The notes: a model not told the origin generated them from the sequence alone. A DNA stretch of 60,445 nt from Sphaerosporella brunnea (GCA_008704415.1 VXIS01000298.1:1-60445); one strand, 5' to 3'; positions 1 through 10,091 are shown, numbered from the stretch's first letter. A program made the numbers and translations.

Positions 1-1
1 A

Positions 2-640
2 GATCACAATGCTGTGGCTCGAGATGCATTGCTGGCAGCACGTCACCGCCAGGCAAGCATTGCTGCCAAGCGTAGGAATCCTAAGGTTCAACTTCAGGTT
101 GGACAATGGGTGTTTTACAAGAGACGTTCTCGAGGGAAGGGCAAGGTTAGGAAGCTTATGGAAGTTTGGGAAGGGCCCTACAGGATCACAAAAGTCGATG
201 AGGATACAGGCAACTGCACACTTGAACTCCCCAAGAACAAGCGTGTTTATCCCATCTTCGCCCAGGACAAACTCAAGCTCTTCCAGCGAATTTCAGACAA
301 GACAATTCCGCCTCCTCCCTCCAGCTACGATGACGAAGAAGAAGACGACCACACTCTCTACAACATCAAGGAGATTCTCGACCACAAGAAGATTAACGGT
401 ATCGATTACTGGTATATCTCTTGGGAGAATTATGGACCTGAAAACAACTCTTGGGAACCTGATGAGAATGTACGCAACACTGGCGCTGATTCCATCCAGG
501 AATTCCTTTCGAAGAGGACCCAGGACTACACCTCCACCGCAGTCACTCTTCCTCCCGATTTTTTCTTTCCTTCTGATGATTCTTTCTGTTCTTCTCCTAT
601 GTCATCTATTGCTTCTTCCGTTTTTGATTTACGTGAGTAA
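2..640 (+). CDS. Ty3/gypsy chromovirus polyprotein, integrase C-terminus plus chromodomain (5'-partial)
   Basis: The frame is open from the window edge (codon at base 2) to the TAA at 638-640, giving 212 residues of the C-terminus of a Pol polyprotein. A GPY/F-type integrase C-terminal module is visible around residues 30-95, with WEGPYRI at 56-62. An acidic linker (YDDEEEDD) follows, then a chromodomain at about 118-170 in which Y120, W141 and Y144 occupy the usual aromatic-cage positions, followed by NSWEPDENV. In this retrotransposon clade the integrase inserts the cDNA and the chromodomain is thought to steer insertion toward modified chromatin. A Ser/Pro-rich tail ends the protein. No stop or frameshift is seen in the visible part, so this copy is less decayed than most of the window. 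The polypurine tract and 3' LTR follow directly. Protease, RT and RNase H lie outside the window. Confidence 0.9.
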   Translation, partial: DHNAVARDALLAARHRQASIAAKRRNPKVQLQVGQWVFYKRRSRGKGKVRKLMEVWEGPYRITKVDEDTGNCTLELPKNKRVYPIFAQDKLKLFQRISDKTIPPPPSSYDDEEEDDHTLYNIKEILDHKKINGIDYWYISWENYGPENNSWEPDENVRNTGADSIQEFLSKRTQDYTSTAVTLPPDFFFPSDDSFCSSPMSSIASSVFDLRE

Positions 641-658
641 CTGTTTCAACTGTTTTTT

Positions 659-667
659 AAGGGGAAG
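659..667 (+). promoter_or_regulatory. Polypurine tract of the gypsy element
   Basis: AAGGGGAAG abuts the TGTAA start of the LTR and follows a T-run. This is the expected plus-strand primer site for retroviral-type reverse transcription, located 18 bases after the polyprotein stop codon. Confidence 0.75.
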
Positions 668-957
668 TGTAAGATTATTACACTTACTATGGTTTCTTTC
701 TTACGTATTTCCTTACTAAGATATAAAACTATAAGGCAGTAACGATGGTATGATAACAGCATTCTACGAGTTTCCATTACTTTCTTTACTATGTTTTATC
801 ACCATGTTTCTAGCACTTTCTAGCCCCTTCGATGCTACGTCACTTTGGAATCTTCTAGTTTCCACAAGGCAGACTTGCAGGTCTTCTAGACCATTCTTTC
901 CTTAGTTTCGAATTTGCCACCAGATTGTTATCACATGATGTACTCAGCATCGTTGGC

Positions 958-964
958 TATAAAA
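958..964 (+). promoter_or_regulatory. LTR TATA box
   Basis: TATAAAA in the context GGCTATAAAAGC. The solo LTR has GGCTATGAAAGC at the matching position, so that copy carries one base change in the box. Confidence 0.55.
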
Positions 965-1046
965 GCTACGAGCTTTTCCTACATTCATTCTTTTCTCTTC
1001 TTTCGATACGGCCTTTCGAGCAGCCCAGATTGTATCGACTATCATC

Positions 1047-1052
1047 AATAAA
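1047..1052 (+). terminator. LTR polyadenylation signal
   Basis: AATAAA about 85 bases after the TATA box, conserved in the solo LTR. The position fits the R/U5 side of the LTR. Confidence 0.45.
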
Positions 1053-1387
1053 TACTGAGTTGATCAGTGACCTGAGTGCGAGTATTCTCTTGGTATTTAT
1101 CAAGTCAGATACACAAACGGTTCTGAGTTTATTTGCATCTGTGAAATAGCGGATCTTATAAGCTCACGAAAAGGTTACAAGCACCAAATAATGAAACAGG
1201 CCCGGAACATGAAAAAGCCCTAGCCACCAGCGCTCGATCGCTCCCCACTCCACCTGCGACGAACTCAAATCGTGCCGCTCTGGCTCCTGTTTTTGTTGTG
1301 AAGTGACCGAACGTACGCGCCCCCAGTAGCGGCCTCCGGAAAAAGGCCAACGCGGAACGTGTTTTCAGCCCAATTCTTTCTTCTCAT

Positions 1388-2985
1388 GGGCTATCCGCCT
1401 CGCTATCCGTTCATGACCTTTTGCCGAGAAGGTGCGCGCTTAGCGGTTGGAAGAAACCTTTCTTACCAACGCCCCGGAAGAGCGAGCGCCATTGTTAACA
1501 CAACGACGACAAAGACAACGACACCCACAACGACCGGTATGCAGACACGCCCAAAAGCGCTGCCCGAGGCCGAAGCACTCATGCAGCAAGTCAGTCAGGC
1601 ACAGTTCAGTGGCCATTGCGAACTCCTGGAGACTGGTGATAAATTCAGTCACCATGAATGCGCATTTGCCAAGGTACAACAATACGCCCTTGGAGACGGG
1701 TTTGCCGTGGTGGCGTCACCGTGAGATCCCAAGCGACATGCACGCGTATATTCCTGTGTCCACGTTGGGAAGCCCAAGAACTGGAGGAAGCTCCAGGGCG
1801 AGGCAGTTACCCAGGAAACATATGATGCTTTGGACGGAGCTACATAGAATGGCGAGCGACTGCGTCTGAGGCAGGGAATAGTATGTTTTTGAAACAAACA
1901 ATAGTGCACTCTAATGAATAATAGACACGCCAGGTTGGATGTACCTGGGCAGTACCTCTCACGCAGCTGTGTGATCCCAGCGGACCAAAAAGGGTGAGTG
2001 AATGGCTGTTTGGACGTTCCAACGCCAAGACATCCAGCACTGCGACCATAAAAATCTCCATTCTGGCAACCTAATTGCAGTTTGTGAAGCCCAACGAGAT
2101 CGAGAAGTCAAGGTCTGTATAGCTACCACGTTCATCGCCGTGATCCTACCGCTCGCCCTATAACCGAAAAGGAGTACTACGATATTGGACAGCCCGACAA
2201 CGCCGAGCCAAAGCGTGACGGAGACGTTATCAATACAATGATGAAAGCTTTTCATCATGCGGGCTTCCACATGCGCGCACGATGGACAACAACCTACGAA
2301 AAGATCACCTGTATAAAACGGCTTGATCAAATCTTTTTTGTCCCGGATGAGCAGGTCATCAAGGCCCGACGCTTCTGTACGGATTTGATGATTCAATTTG
2401 ATGCGACGTGCAAGGCCAACGCTTTGCCTCTGAGCGAGCCCAGATTGAAGCCCGAAAGAATAAGCGAGGGCTGGAAAATGCCGAGAACCCACTTCCGTTG
2501 ACTGCTCCGGCCCGATCGCAGTATTGGTGCGAGCAGAGGACAAAGAAAGCACGTGCAATTGACCTCACGGAAGGGGGTTGGGCATATCAGGATATACCAG
2601 CGGAGTCCAAGTCTCAGGAGACTCAGGAATTGGACGCCGCCTTTGAGGAAGGTAGCGTTGCTGGCAAATTGCCGCCGCCGGGCGCATCTCAGGCTAATCC
2701 AATTGATTTGTCCGCGCTGGATATTCAGGAGCAGGCGTGGATACATGGATATGAAAGCCGGCGCCGGGACGTTGTTAATCTAGAGGATGACTCGGACTCG
2801 GAAATTGAAACTTTGTAGCAGAGTAGTATTTGTATAGGAAACCTGGCGTCACCCGGGTGTGACGTCCCGGCAGCCACCCAGATTCCATCACACAAAATAA
2901 TCGAAAGGAAAAAAACTGTGACCGCGGCTAATTGGCTACGCCTACGCGGCTAAAGGTCTTGGACGGATAGTACGACGGATAGCCC
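1388..2985 (+). mobile_element. Decayed, internally deleted MULE (Mutator-like) element
   Basis: The left end (1388-1426) begins GGGCTATCCG. The right end (2947-2985) is its inverted partner, with about 32 of 39 positions matching when reverse-complemented. Between them lie broken pieces of a MULE transposase. A second copy of the left half, in the same orientation, is at 15159-15720, and its TIR is closer to the right TIR of this copy. Similarity between the 15.15 kb copy and the right end here continues a few bases outward (an ACCCCTA block), so the true termini may lie slightly outside the stated limits. No 9-bp target duplication was recognised. Confidence 0.7.
1447..2818 (+). pseudogene. 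MULE transposase pseudogene (FAR1/Hop-like)
   Basis: Three remnant segments occur in different frames. At about 1540-1860 is a FAR1/GCM-like N-terminal DNA-binding region, recognised by the core 'YA...GFAVV' and by its copy at 15.3 kb, where the frame reads 'NGFAVVEW...YSCVHLGKPKNWRKL'. At about 2340-2455 the segment 'DLMIQFDATCKANALPL' resembles the block around the first catalytic Asp of MULE transposases (Asp codon 2400-2402). At 2408-2818 another frame runs to a TAG after an acidic end (LEDDSDSEIETL) that looks like a transposase C-terminus. The jump from the first-Asp block to the C-terminus without the other catalytic blocks implies an internal deletion. Family assignment rests on short motifs only. 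Confidence 0.55.
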
Positions 2986-3161
2986 TTAGGGGTCCGGTCG
3001 CTATGAGTGACACCTGCGGCGGTTTGGTTGGGAATTGAGTCGCTTTCTGCTGTCTGCAAGGACTGCTGTCCACCTTCCGGCGGCGAAGTTACTCCATCTT
3101 TGCCGGGCGGACTTTCACAGCCTTGTGGGTGTGCGCGTTGTCCTTCACCCGGGCCCGCGAA
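2986..3161. other. Gene-free spacer
   Basis: Spacer between the MULE terminus and the foldback at 3162. It is GC-rich and no motif was recognised. Confidence 0.4.
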
Positions 3162-3273
3162 TAGTGATGGCTCATGATGGAAATGGAGACATAGCGATGG
3201 CTTGTGCTGGAAATAATCACCGTTTATCACTATTTTCAGCACGAGCCATCACTTCCAGCATAAGCCATCACTA
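3162..3273. repeat. Foldback (hairpin) repeat with doubled arms
   Basis: 3162-3182 pairs with 3253-3273 (about 19 of 21 positions complementary). Inside it, a second arm at about 3195-3217 pairs with 3230-3252. Each arm is a variant of TAGTGATGGCTCATGCTGGAA, so the arms are also direct repeats of one another. TAGTGATGG is also the terminal motif of the hAT-type MITE family B seen elsewhere in this window. A further degenerate unit continues to about 3310. No 8-bp flanking duplication is visible. Confidence 0.6.
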
Positions 3274-5298
3274 TTTCCAGGATGAGCTACCACTGTGTCC
3301 CAATTTCCAGCATCACCCATCATTCGTCTCTTTATTTGCTGCTAGGAGCCGTCACTCTTCCAGCGCGGAAAGCATTGATTTGCCTATTTCCCACCAACAG
3401 CCGTACAGGCACGGACTGTGAAAGTTAGTCCGCAGCCATAAATGGGTGCCCACACCGATAAAAAGGTGACACCCCGCGGAACATTCCCCCAGATTGGAGA
3501 TCTGTAGAACGTAGCCGCAACCAGTGGTTCCAAGATCCCACCGAAACCGGCGGAGCCTTTCAACTCATGCAGTGAGATTCATGGACTCTGTGTGTGATTC
3601 AGTGTGAAACAAAGACTCAACACGCGCCGCAGAGCGTTGGATGGAGACTGCATGTGTGTAAAGTCACTCAGGGCCTCTCATTTGTTAACAGTATTCATGT
3701 TTCTGGCAATCATGTTTGACCGTCACAAGGTGTACGCAGGTCGATGTGAAGCGAGTAACTGAAGTCTGCGTTTGAGAGCGGAACCCCCGCTTCATATGCT
3801 CATTTCGTTACAATTGAATAAGTACAACCGCCAATCGAGATCTTTCAGGCGGTGGCCTTCATACAGTAAAGGAGATTACACCAGACTGCAATCCTGCAAC
3901 GACAGGGTGACATCATATCATCGAGCACCTTTCTCCAACCAGACATCTAGATCATTGAGGCGGCGGCCTTCATACAGCGAAAGACTTTACTCTAGGCATC
4001 AGCGTGTTCCGCTAGCCTTCCTAATTATGGCGACTCTCGTCAGTGTTGCAAACGAGTCGAGCTTCTCGGCGATCATCTCGAGACACTTCTCAAAAAGACT
4101 CGACGTTGCTCGATAACGCTTGGCCGGCCATGCCTGTTTGCTTCGATGAGCTGTAGCCTAACAATAACAGCGTAGGTGCCCCGTCACTGGTCGCAATCAC
4201 GAAATCCAGGCATAAAATGCACGATTCACAGCCCCAGAGCAATTTTAGCCCATTGTGCGAGGCCGAGGGATGAAATGGATGACTCGAAGCGCACCCGGTA
4301 ACCGTTCAAGCAGCCTGAGGCACGCCGCCGGCATTGCGGGCGTTTGCACTATGCTGGTGCCGTCCCCGGCACAGCGTGATTGTTTTGAAGAAACCCTCCC
4401 GTTTTCTCGACATTTCTCAATAAGACTCGACACTTCCCGACCATTCTTGGTGTTGCTTGATCGTGCTCTGCCAGAATGGTTCTCGTCTTGGTGGCTCATT
4501 TGCATCACCCGGTTTGTCAGTAGGATCTAAACCCCTGTTACCCAAGACAATTATCGCAGTAATGCAGTAACTTAGGGTGCGTTTGGACTCCCGTCGTAGG
4601 GTAAACTGTGGTTCGGAAAAACCATCCTCGCGGAGGTGAAACTACGATTGCGCAAACGTCATTTGCCTGCCAGCCAAAAAGCGTGCGACCACAGTCATGA
4701 TTCTACCACTGCGGGTGCTTGGGGTGGCGGTCGAATTGTGGTCCGCGCGAAGGTAGATTCCTTAGCTTTGGGCGTGGCACCACCAAATCGCTGTAGCGAT
4801 ACGCATCTTCGGTGTTATTTGTAGGCGACTCATGCTTGCAAGGCCTCTTCCGGGGGTATGGAAATTCTAGTCGTGTCCTAGCTGCCGCTTGTGTGGTATA
4901 GCTGCACGGTATGTGCGAACACTTCGGCTAAGGGCGGAGACGATGAGATTAAGCTCTTGGTAGCTCTTGTAGCTCCGTTACCATGACGGTCTGGAGCGCA
5001 ATTGGGTATTGCTTGCGTGAATTGATATGGCATTGTGACTCATGAAGATTGATATGTAGCGGTTAGCAAAACGCAATATATAGGATCATACGGAGGAGCA
5101 TGACGGGTCCTAGCAAATCGGCTAAGACTGGACACTGCGTGCGTGTAAAGAGCTGCGATTGGATCATGATGTGTGGGCGAAGGTTCATAACCTGTTCGAA
5201 ACACAAGATGTTGATTGACGTAAAAGAAGAAAAGAACCGAGCAAACAGAACAAGCAGAGCTACTTATGGCAGTCCACACATGACCCACAGACACAAAC
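3274..5298. other. Gene-free region with short duplications
   Basis: No coding region could be supported in 2 kb. A roughly 40-bp direct repeat containing GGCCTTCATACAG occurs at about 3841-3882 and 3951-3992. A related pair of TTCTC/AAGACTCGAC segments occurs near 4085 and 4395. Small ORFs here have no recognisable content. Confidence 0.4.
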
Positions 5299-6372
5299 TC
5301 ACCCGGTGACTGTGGAGCTTGGGGGAGGCCGCCGAGTTAGAGCCTTGGCCGTAATTGCCAAAGATTCTTTGGCGGGGCAGACATGATAAGCATCAGCGGC
5401 TATCCGACGAGGGCAGTCGAGAGGGAAGTGTTGGTGGAATCCACAATATGTGCACTGTCCCTATGCCAACCGTTCTTCTTTGATTCTCTTGTGCTCAACA
5501 TCGTGTTGAGCAGACGAAAGTTCTATCTGGGCTGCACCGTAGTTTCCACTGTTGGAATTGGTGGGGTCATTGGCCACGGCAGTGGGGGTGACGGTTGGGG
5601 GTGTTGCACGAGAGGCGTTGCGCTGTGGGAATGTTGTGACGGTCGGACGAGAAATTGGGCCCTTGCATTCCTCGGCTGGCCACGGATCCGGTTGTCCACG
5701 TCCTGGCAGAGGTTAACAAAAGCTGCAACGGTGTTGTCAGTGGCCTGCCCATGGAGAAGGGTGTCCTTCATCTCCTCTGATAGCCCTTGATAAAGCTGAT
5801 CCTTTTGAGCTGCCTCATCCCAGTTGAGATTGCCTATCAGGCGACGAACATCGTCCAGGTAGGTGGATCTTCCGTCGCAGGCGGTGAATTTCTCGTGCCG
5901 CGGTGCGAGAGCGGTCAGGGTCATCGTACGCTTGACGAAGGATTGTCAGTAGGTCGTTAAGCAATGCGAGTGCAATGAGTCCGGTGTCTTCATCAACGTA
6001 GGAATTGATAGCTGCTCCTGCCAATCGGTTGACAGCACATTAGACACAGGTTTGCTCGGATGGGTATCGGTTAGGCTGAGCCGCGAGCGTGTTGCGAAGC
6101 TATAACATCCAGGGCCTCAATTCCTTAGGTTTACTACCATTGAAAGTAGGCGCATTGAGAAATCCACCCGGCTGACCACCACCTTCTTGGTTCTCACGGG
6201 CCTGACCAGTGGGCATTGTCAAGGCCTCATTCAAATGTCCACTGATCGTGTGTACCCGTTGTTGGGATGCGGCGAGGCTGGTGCGAGCTGCATCGCATTC
6301 AATCTCAGCTGTGTGAATTTAAGCCCGTGTTCCATCCAACTCATCTTGCGGATCAACGAAATGTCGCGCCAT
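5299..6372 (-). pseudogene. Ty3/gypsy gag pseudogene (capsid plus zinc knuckle)
   Basis: Read on the minus strand from an ATG at 6372-6370. The order is a helical N-terminal part, a 'FNGSKPKELRPW' capsid start near 6130, 'AAINSYVDEDTG' near 6010, a capsid C-terminal half (YLDDVRRLIGNLNWDE..., about 5860-5660), and a CX2CX4HX4C zinc knuckle at 5454-5413 with all four ligands present. Gag packages retrotransposon RNA into particles. The gene is dead: four in-frame stops lie at 6321-6319, 6102-6100, 6042-6040 and 5463-5461, and there are at least two frame changes near 5890 and 5530. All four stops are TAA or TAG, one C-to-T step from CAA or CAG. The neighbouring pol gene is not recognisable downstream. 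Confidence 0.75.
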
Positions 6373-6397
6373 GCTCTAAGGTACAGCCGGTTAAGTT

Positions 6398-6431
6398 GAA
6401 AGATAAACGTCAAAAAGTCCGTTTATCTTTC
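6398..6431. repeat. Perfect 12-bp stem hairpin at the left edge of the CGTTTGAC block
   Basis: GAAAGATAAACG (6398-6409) and CGTTTATCTTTC (6420-6431) are perfect complements separated by a 10-base loop. The hairpin sits 26 bases upstream of the dead gag start and begins the region of TTTGAC/TTTAAC motifs. Confidence 0.7.
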
Positions 6432-6468
6432 GTTTAACACTGCCAATAAATTGTTCTATAGTATGTAC

Positions 6469-6652
6469 GTTTGACTTCCGCTTGACTTCCGCTTGACTTT
6501 CGTTTGACTTTCGCTTGACTTTCGTTTGACTTTCGCTTGACTTTCGCTTGACTTTCGTTTGATTTTGATTGACTTTCGTTTGACTTTCGTGTGACTTTCG
6601 TTTGACTATTGCTTCACTTTCGTTTGACTTTTGCTTGACTTTCGTTTATTTT
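6469..6652 (+). repeat. 11-bp tandem array (YTTGACTTTCG), about 16 units
   Basis: The unit TTTGACTTTCG / CTTGACTTTCG repeats from 6469 to about 6650 with only a few substitutions and one 10-base unit. All units run in the same direction. The CGTTTGAC core reappears in inverted orientation, as GTCAAACG, in the array at 7404-7585. Confidence 0.9.
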
Positions 6653-7403
6653 GGTTAACTCTCATTAATATTGCATTCAATTCAAATGTTTATATAATCA
6701 GGCACTGTAAAAAAGACCTCCGCCGTTTAACATCATCCCACCGTTCAACCGCCTTCTAGCCAATAGCTAATCATAGCCAACGGCTGTGAAAAGGTTTAGA
6801 GAGAACTGGCAATTAATTAACAAGTGTCAGTATTTATCTAACTAAGTTGCTTGCGGATGGCAGCTCACAAGGGCGAAGGATAAAATTACATGTGGAACAA
6901 ACATACCGTATGCGTAAAGGTATGTGCGCCATTAGCTAGCACAATATCGATGAAAGCAACACCTACCAGTCATAGCCCACGTGGCTCATAGCGCCTATTC
7001 CCGCTGGCCTCAACTGGCGTACTGCCAGATGTTCGGAAATGAAGGCTGAGAGTGGAGAGAGAACAGAAGCGGGGCGAGCGGCAGCAGTGGAGCGAACGGG
7101 GTGGGTGCAGCAAGCATCGCCTGTCACGACATCTTGGCCTGATCAAGGAAAGGGAGTGGGTGATCGTCTAAAAAAGAAGTAGGCGGGCGCAATGATGGCG
7201 GTGGTGGGAGCGAGGATGGTGGAAAGAAAGGTGAAGAAAGAGAAAAAGAGAAGGAGGAAGAGTTAAAGGTGGAGGTTGAGCAGAAGAATTAAATGGGTTA
7301 CGTAAACTGTTTACGTAAGGAGTGCAGTTAAACGTGGAAATAAACGGTGGAAATAAACTGTGGAGTTAGCCGAGTTAAACGCTGGCATTTAATATTACCT
7401 TTT
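6653..7403. other. Central part of the CGTTTGAC block, no gene
   Basis: It contains scattered GTTTAAC and TTAAACG motifs, dense from 7290 to 7400, and a purine-rich stretch at about 7195-7290. No ORF of interest was found. It may be the interior of a non-autonomous DNA transposon bounded by the 11-bp and 60-bp arrays. Confidence 0.4.
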
Positions 7404-7585
7404 TTTTACTGTTTGACACGATGAATTAAACGGGCGTCAAACGACGTGGCTGTCCCGTTCAAACGCTTTTATCGTTTGACTAAAAGAAATAAACGGCCGT
7501 CAAACGATGCGGCCCCCATTACACACTTTTATTGTTTAACACGCAGAAATAAACAGGAGTCAAACGCAAACTTCGTTTGAGTTTG
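7404..7585. repeat. 60-bp tandem repeat, three units, each with a GTTTGAC...GTCAAAC palindrome
   Basis: Units are 7404-7466, 7467-7526 and 7527-7585. Each begins TTTTA, then (C/T)GTTTRAC, then AATAAACGG or a variant, then GTCAAACG. Within a unit the two motifs face each other. Spacing is 60-63 bp. Confidence 0.85.
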
Positions 7586-7627
7586 GGTGCTACCATACAA
7601 ACGGCTGTACCATAGAGCATGGCATCA

Positions 7628-7989
7628 CCCCAGAACGATAGAAACAGTATTCTCAATACCTGGCCCAAAAGGCCCGGGCTGGATGCACCTATGTGTGTAA
7701 AGGTTACGAACTGGCACGGAGTGATGACCAGTGACGCAATGATGCCCATTCTTCACACCTGAGCAACAGCTCATACATCCCGCAGCCAGCCGCGAGTTGA
7801 AAAGCCAGCCCCGCTTTCTGATCAGCCCAAGGTAGGCCAACGCCGCCAACCTGGCTGGCTGGCTATTGGGAACACTGGATAGAGCTCGCTTCTCTCCAAA
7901 ATCTGACGGTCGGAAATCTGGGGTAAAACGCCACCGGAAAACGACACCGAAAAATGCCACATCAATTGCATTGTATAGGGATAGATGAT
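7628..7989. repeat. Dispersed repeat W, copy 1
   Basis: It begins CCCCAGAACGATAGA and ends TGCATTGTATAGGGATAGATGAT. It matches 18935-19242 over its length and matches the ends of partial copies at 21004-21068 and 23836-23931. On the minus strand both long copies share peptide-like blocks (FRPSDF, ALSSVP, SGVKNGHHC), so it could be a fragment of an unknown coding element. No TIR was identified. Confidence 0.65.
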
Positions 7990-8042
7990 TCAAGCTGAAA
8001 GTCAGCTCCGAATGTCAATCAGAGACCCAAGGGGAGATGACA

Positions 8043-10091
8043 CTAACAACCACTTTGGGCGTGCACTTTTGGCGGAGTAACCACGGTTTCAATAGTCCAC
8101 ACGCTGCGTTGCACCTCAATTGAGGCAGCTGGAAAGATCATGTGCAGTTTACCGACCTGGCGGAGGTGTTTTGTTCTTGAGCGACGTGGAGGGTAGTAGA
8201 AGGGGAACGGCGTGGATCGCTGACTGCCAGAGCGGTGAATCTCTGTCTGCAGGTTATCTTCCCACCTTCCTCTCTTTGACAGAGGATATGGAAATACGTT
8301 TGGAATTGGTTTTCCACAGCATATAAACATGACGGAAGCCACGATAATCCACAACAAATGACAGTCAAACGTCGAAACTATGCCTTGTGCCGGGAGAAGC
8401 AGAGACCTCTGGCACCATATCCCGCCCCGAAACTCCGTCAAAACAAAACCAACATACGGGCAATCCCACCGACAGATCGACATATCCACAAACAACAGCT
8501 TGAACAAACACATTATCCGTTCTGACTATATCCTAATACGGAAGTTCAACAGTGGAGAAATCAAGCACTGTCACTTCCTCAGCTTGGCAACACGCAGGCT
8601 GTCGCGAACAACTCTTCGACCATCACGTCTGAATCCATCGGTATCCAAGCTTCAGATAGGCCTGGTTCCCATGCCACACACAAATGGTTTTCACGTGGCG
8701 TATGGCGCATTTGGCGGAACAATTTTTTGAATGTCCTATTCCCGGTAGATGCCTTCCGGCACCAGAAACACCACGACCGGATCATTTTTCCGTACGGCTG
8801 CCAGCAAGGGGCTGTAGACAGCTCACAATCCGTCCGCCTTCAAGTGGTAGTCTTTTGAGAGCGTTATTTGAAACAGAATGGCTTGCGGTGTGGTTTGCTC
8901 CATGATAACAGCCAAGCAATTGAATGCGGTGAGAGTCATTCTATCTGGGCGAATGTATATGCCAGCCATCCTATATCGGTAAGTTTGGGTTCATTTCATG
9001 TCGGGAGCAAACTTCCAAGATTCAGCTTTGATTTGAATCATTCGTGAAAGTTCTTGAAAGGCTGAAAAGCTCTTCTGTTTGCCGTTTACGTTGACAGCAC
9101 GATCAGGACCGCCGTCCAGCGCCCTACACTGCAGAAACGCTCCAAGCTCCAGGTAGCAGTAAACTCGGCCCTCAAAGACACATCCCATTGAACAGCGCAT
9201 TTGCGATTATCGTATCATCATGTCATAGAGAGCCTTGCTGTCGATGCGGCTTCCCAACGCGGCACTGACTCCCATGAGCTTCCCCAGATAGGCTGCCATT
9301 ATTCGGAGCTGATATCGAATCGAAATATAGTCATATCCGCAGTTATCAGTTATGAGCGGTTCAATTCGCACTCAAGAGTGAGAATCTGACTGGCCCAATT
9401 GTTGTTCTGCAAAGGCCATGAAGTCAACTCGGAGAAGGTCGATCATGCTCGACTGTATGTCTTCCAATTCGGAGTTGATCAAGCCTATCAAACAATACAT
9501 GTCGTCCGTCTCGGCCACGCCGGACAAATGCAGTCGTGGTACGTAACAGATAGACGAGACTGTAGCCAACGGTTGTAGCTCCTGTGCATACTCTTTCCTC
9601 ATCCCGTTCCCGTTCCCCTTCCCATTCCCATGCCCGTTCCCCTTCCCCTGCCCATTCGGAAACAACGGTGAGTATTTAGGCCGTGGGCTTTGTCACCACC
9701 AACCAGATGGTTGTTGTGTTCCATGAAAAGAAGGGTGACTGTGGTTAAAAAGTTGTCGCCGCCCTGACTTCTCACAAGGTGAGCTATACGTGCGGAACTG
9801 CGAAACGTAACGAGGCTATTGGCCGCTTCAAACGGTGCAGGACCCAAGGGTTCCCTCCCATAGTGCCGTCCCTGGATTGTGACAGACGGTCCCGCTGCAA
9901 TTGTTTTTTCCTCCATGTGTCTCCGGTTGTAGTGTAGATATCTTGCTTGTTCTTCGGACTTGGGCAGACCGACTCTCCACGAGCAGCCTTGTGCTCTGCA
10001 GGGTCGGTTGACCTTGGAATGGTCTGGATTTTGTGGGCATAGACAGCGTTCTCATTTCTAGCGTCTCTGGCTGAAGAGTATACGCCGTCAT
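8043..10091 (-). pseudogene. Unrecognised minus-strand coding-like tract, possibly a split or decayed gene
   Basis: I do not recognise a family. On the minus strand, open blocks with non-repetitive, protein-like composition follow one another: 10091-9828, 9916-9599 (a good block: GPAPFEAANSLVTFRSSARIAHLVRSQ), 9665-9372 (MYCLIGLINSELEDIQSSMIDLL), 9200-8991 (FEGRVYCYLELGAFLQC), 8785-8579 and 8513-8043. Each block ends in a stop, and the order could reflect exons of an intron-bearing gene or frame-broken remains. A G-rich hexamer array (9600-9652) falls between two blocks. No match to a second copy in this window was seen, which favours a former single-copy gene over a transposon. Confidence that it is genuinely coding is low. 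Confidence 0.25.
9600..9652 (-). repeat. G-rich hexamer microsatellite with G-quadruplex potential
   Basis: Minus-strand reading gives imperfect GGGAAC / GGGAAT / GGGGAA / GGGCAT units with at least eight G-runs of three or more spaced by 2-4 bases. Confidence 0.8.

Larger units (their letters stand above)
668..1179 (+). repeat. 3' LTR of the gypsy element (512 bp)
   Basis: It starts TGTAA and ends TTACA, giving a 5-bp terminal inverted repeat with TG...CA ends, and lies right after the polypurine tract. A related sequence occurs at 21650-22107. It contains a TATA box (958-964) and an AATAAA (1047-1052) in the order expected of a U3-R-U5 LTR. The short ORF at 925-1149 inside it is part of the LTR and not a gene. 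The upstream LTR is outside the window, so the target duplication cannot be read. Confidence 0.88.

Noticed and set aside
925..1149. 74-codon ORF, with a related 74-codon ORF at 21853-22077
   Set aside because: Both lie within LTRs. The similarity is LTR homology and the peptides have no independent support.
4560..4830. AGGGTGCGTTTGGACTCCC, resembling a MITE terminus known from plants
   Set aside because: No inverted partner or duplication found nearby, so not annotated as an element.
6469..6652. CRISPR-like or telomere-like array
   Set aside because: Units are contiguous with no spacers, and the 11-bp unit is not a known telomere repeat. It is interstitial in a transposon-rich context.
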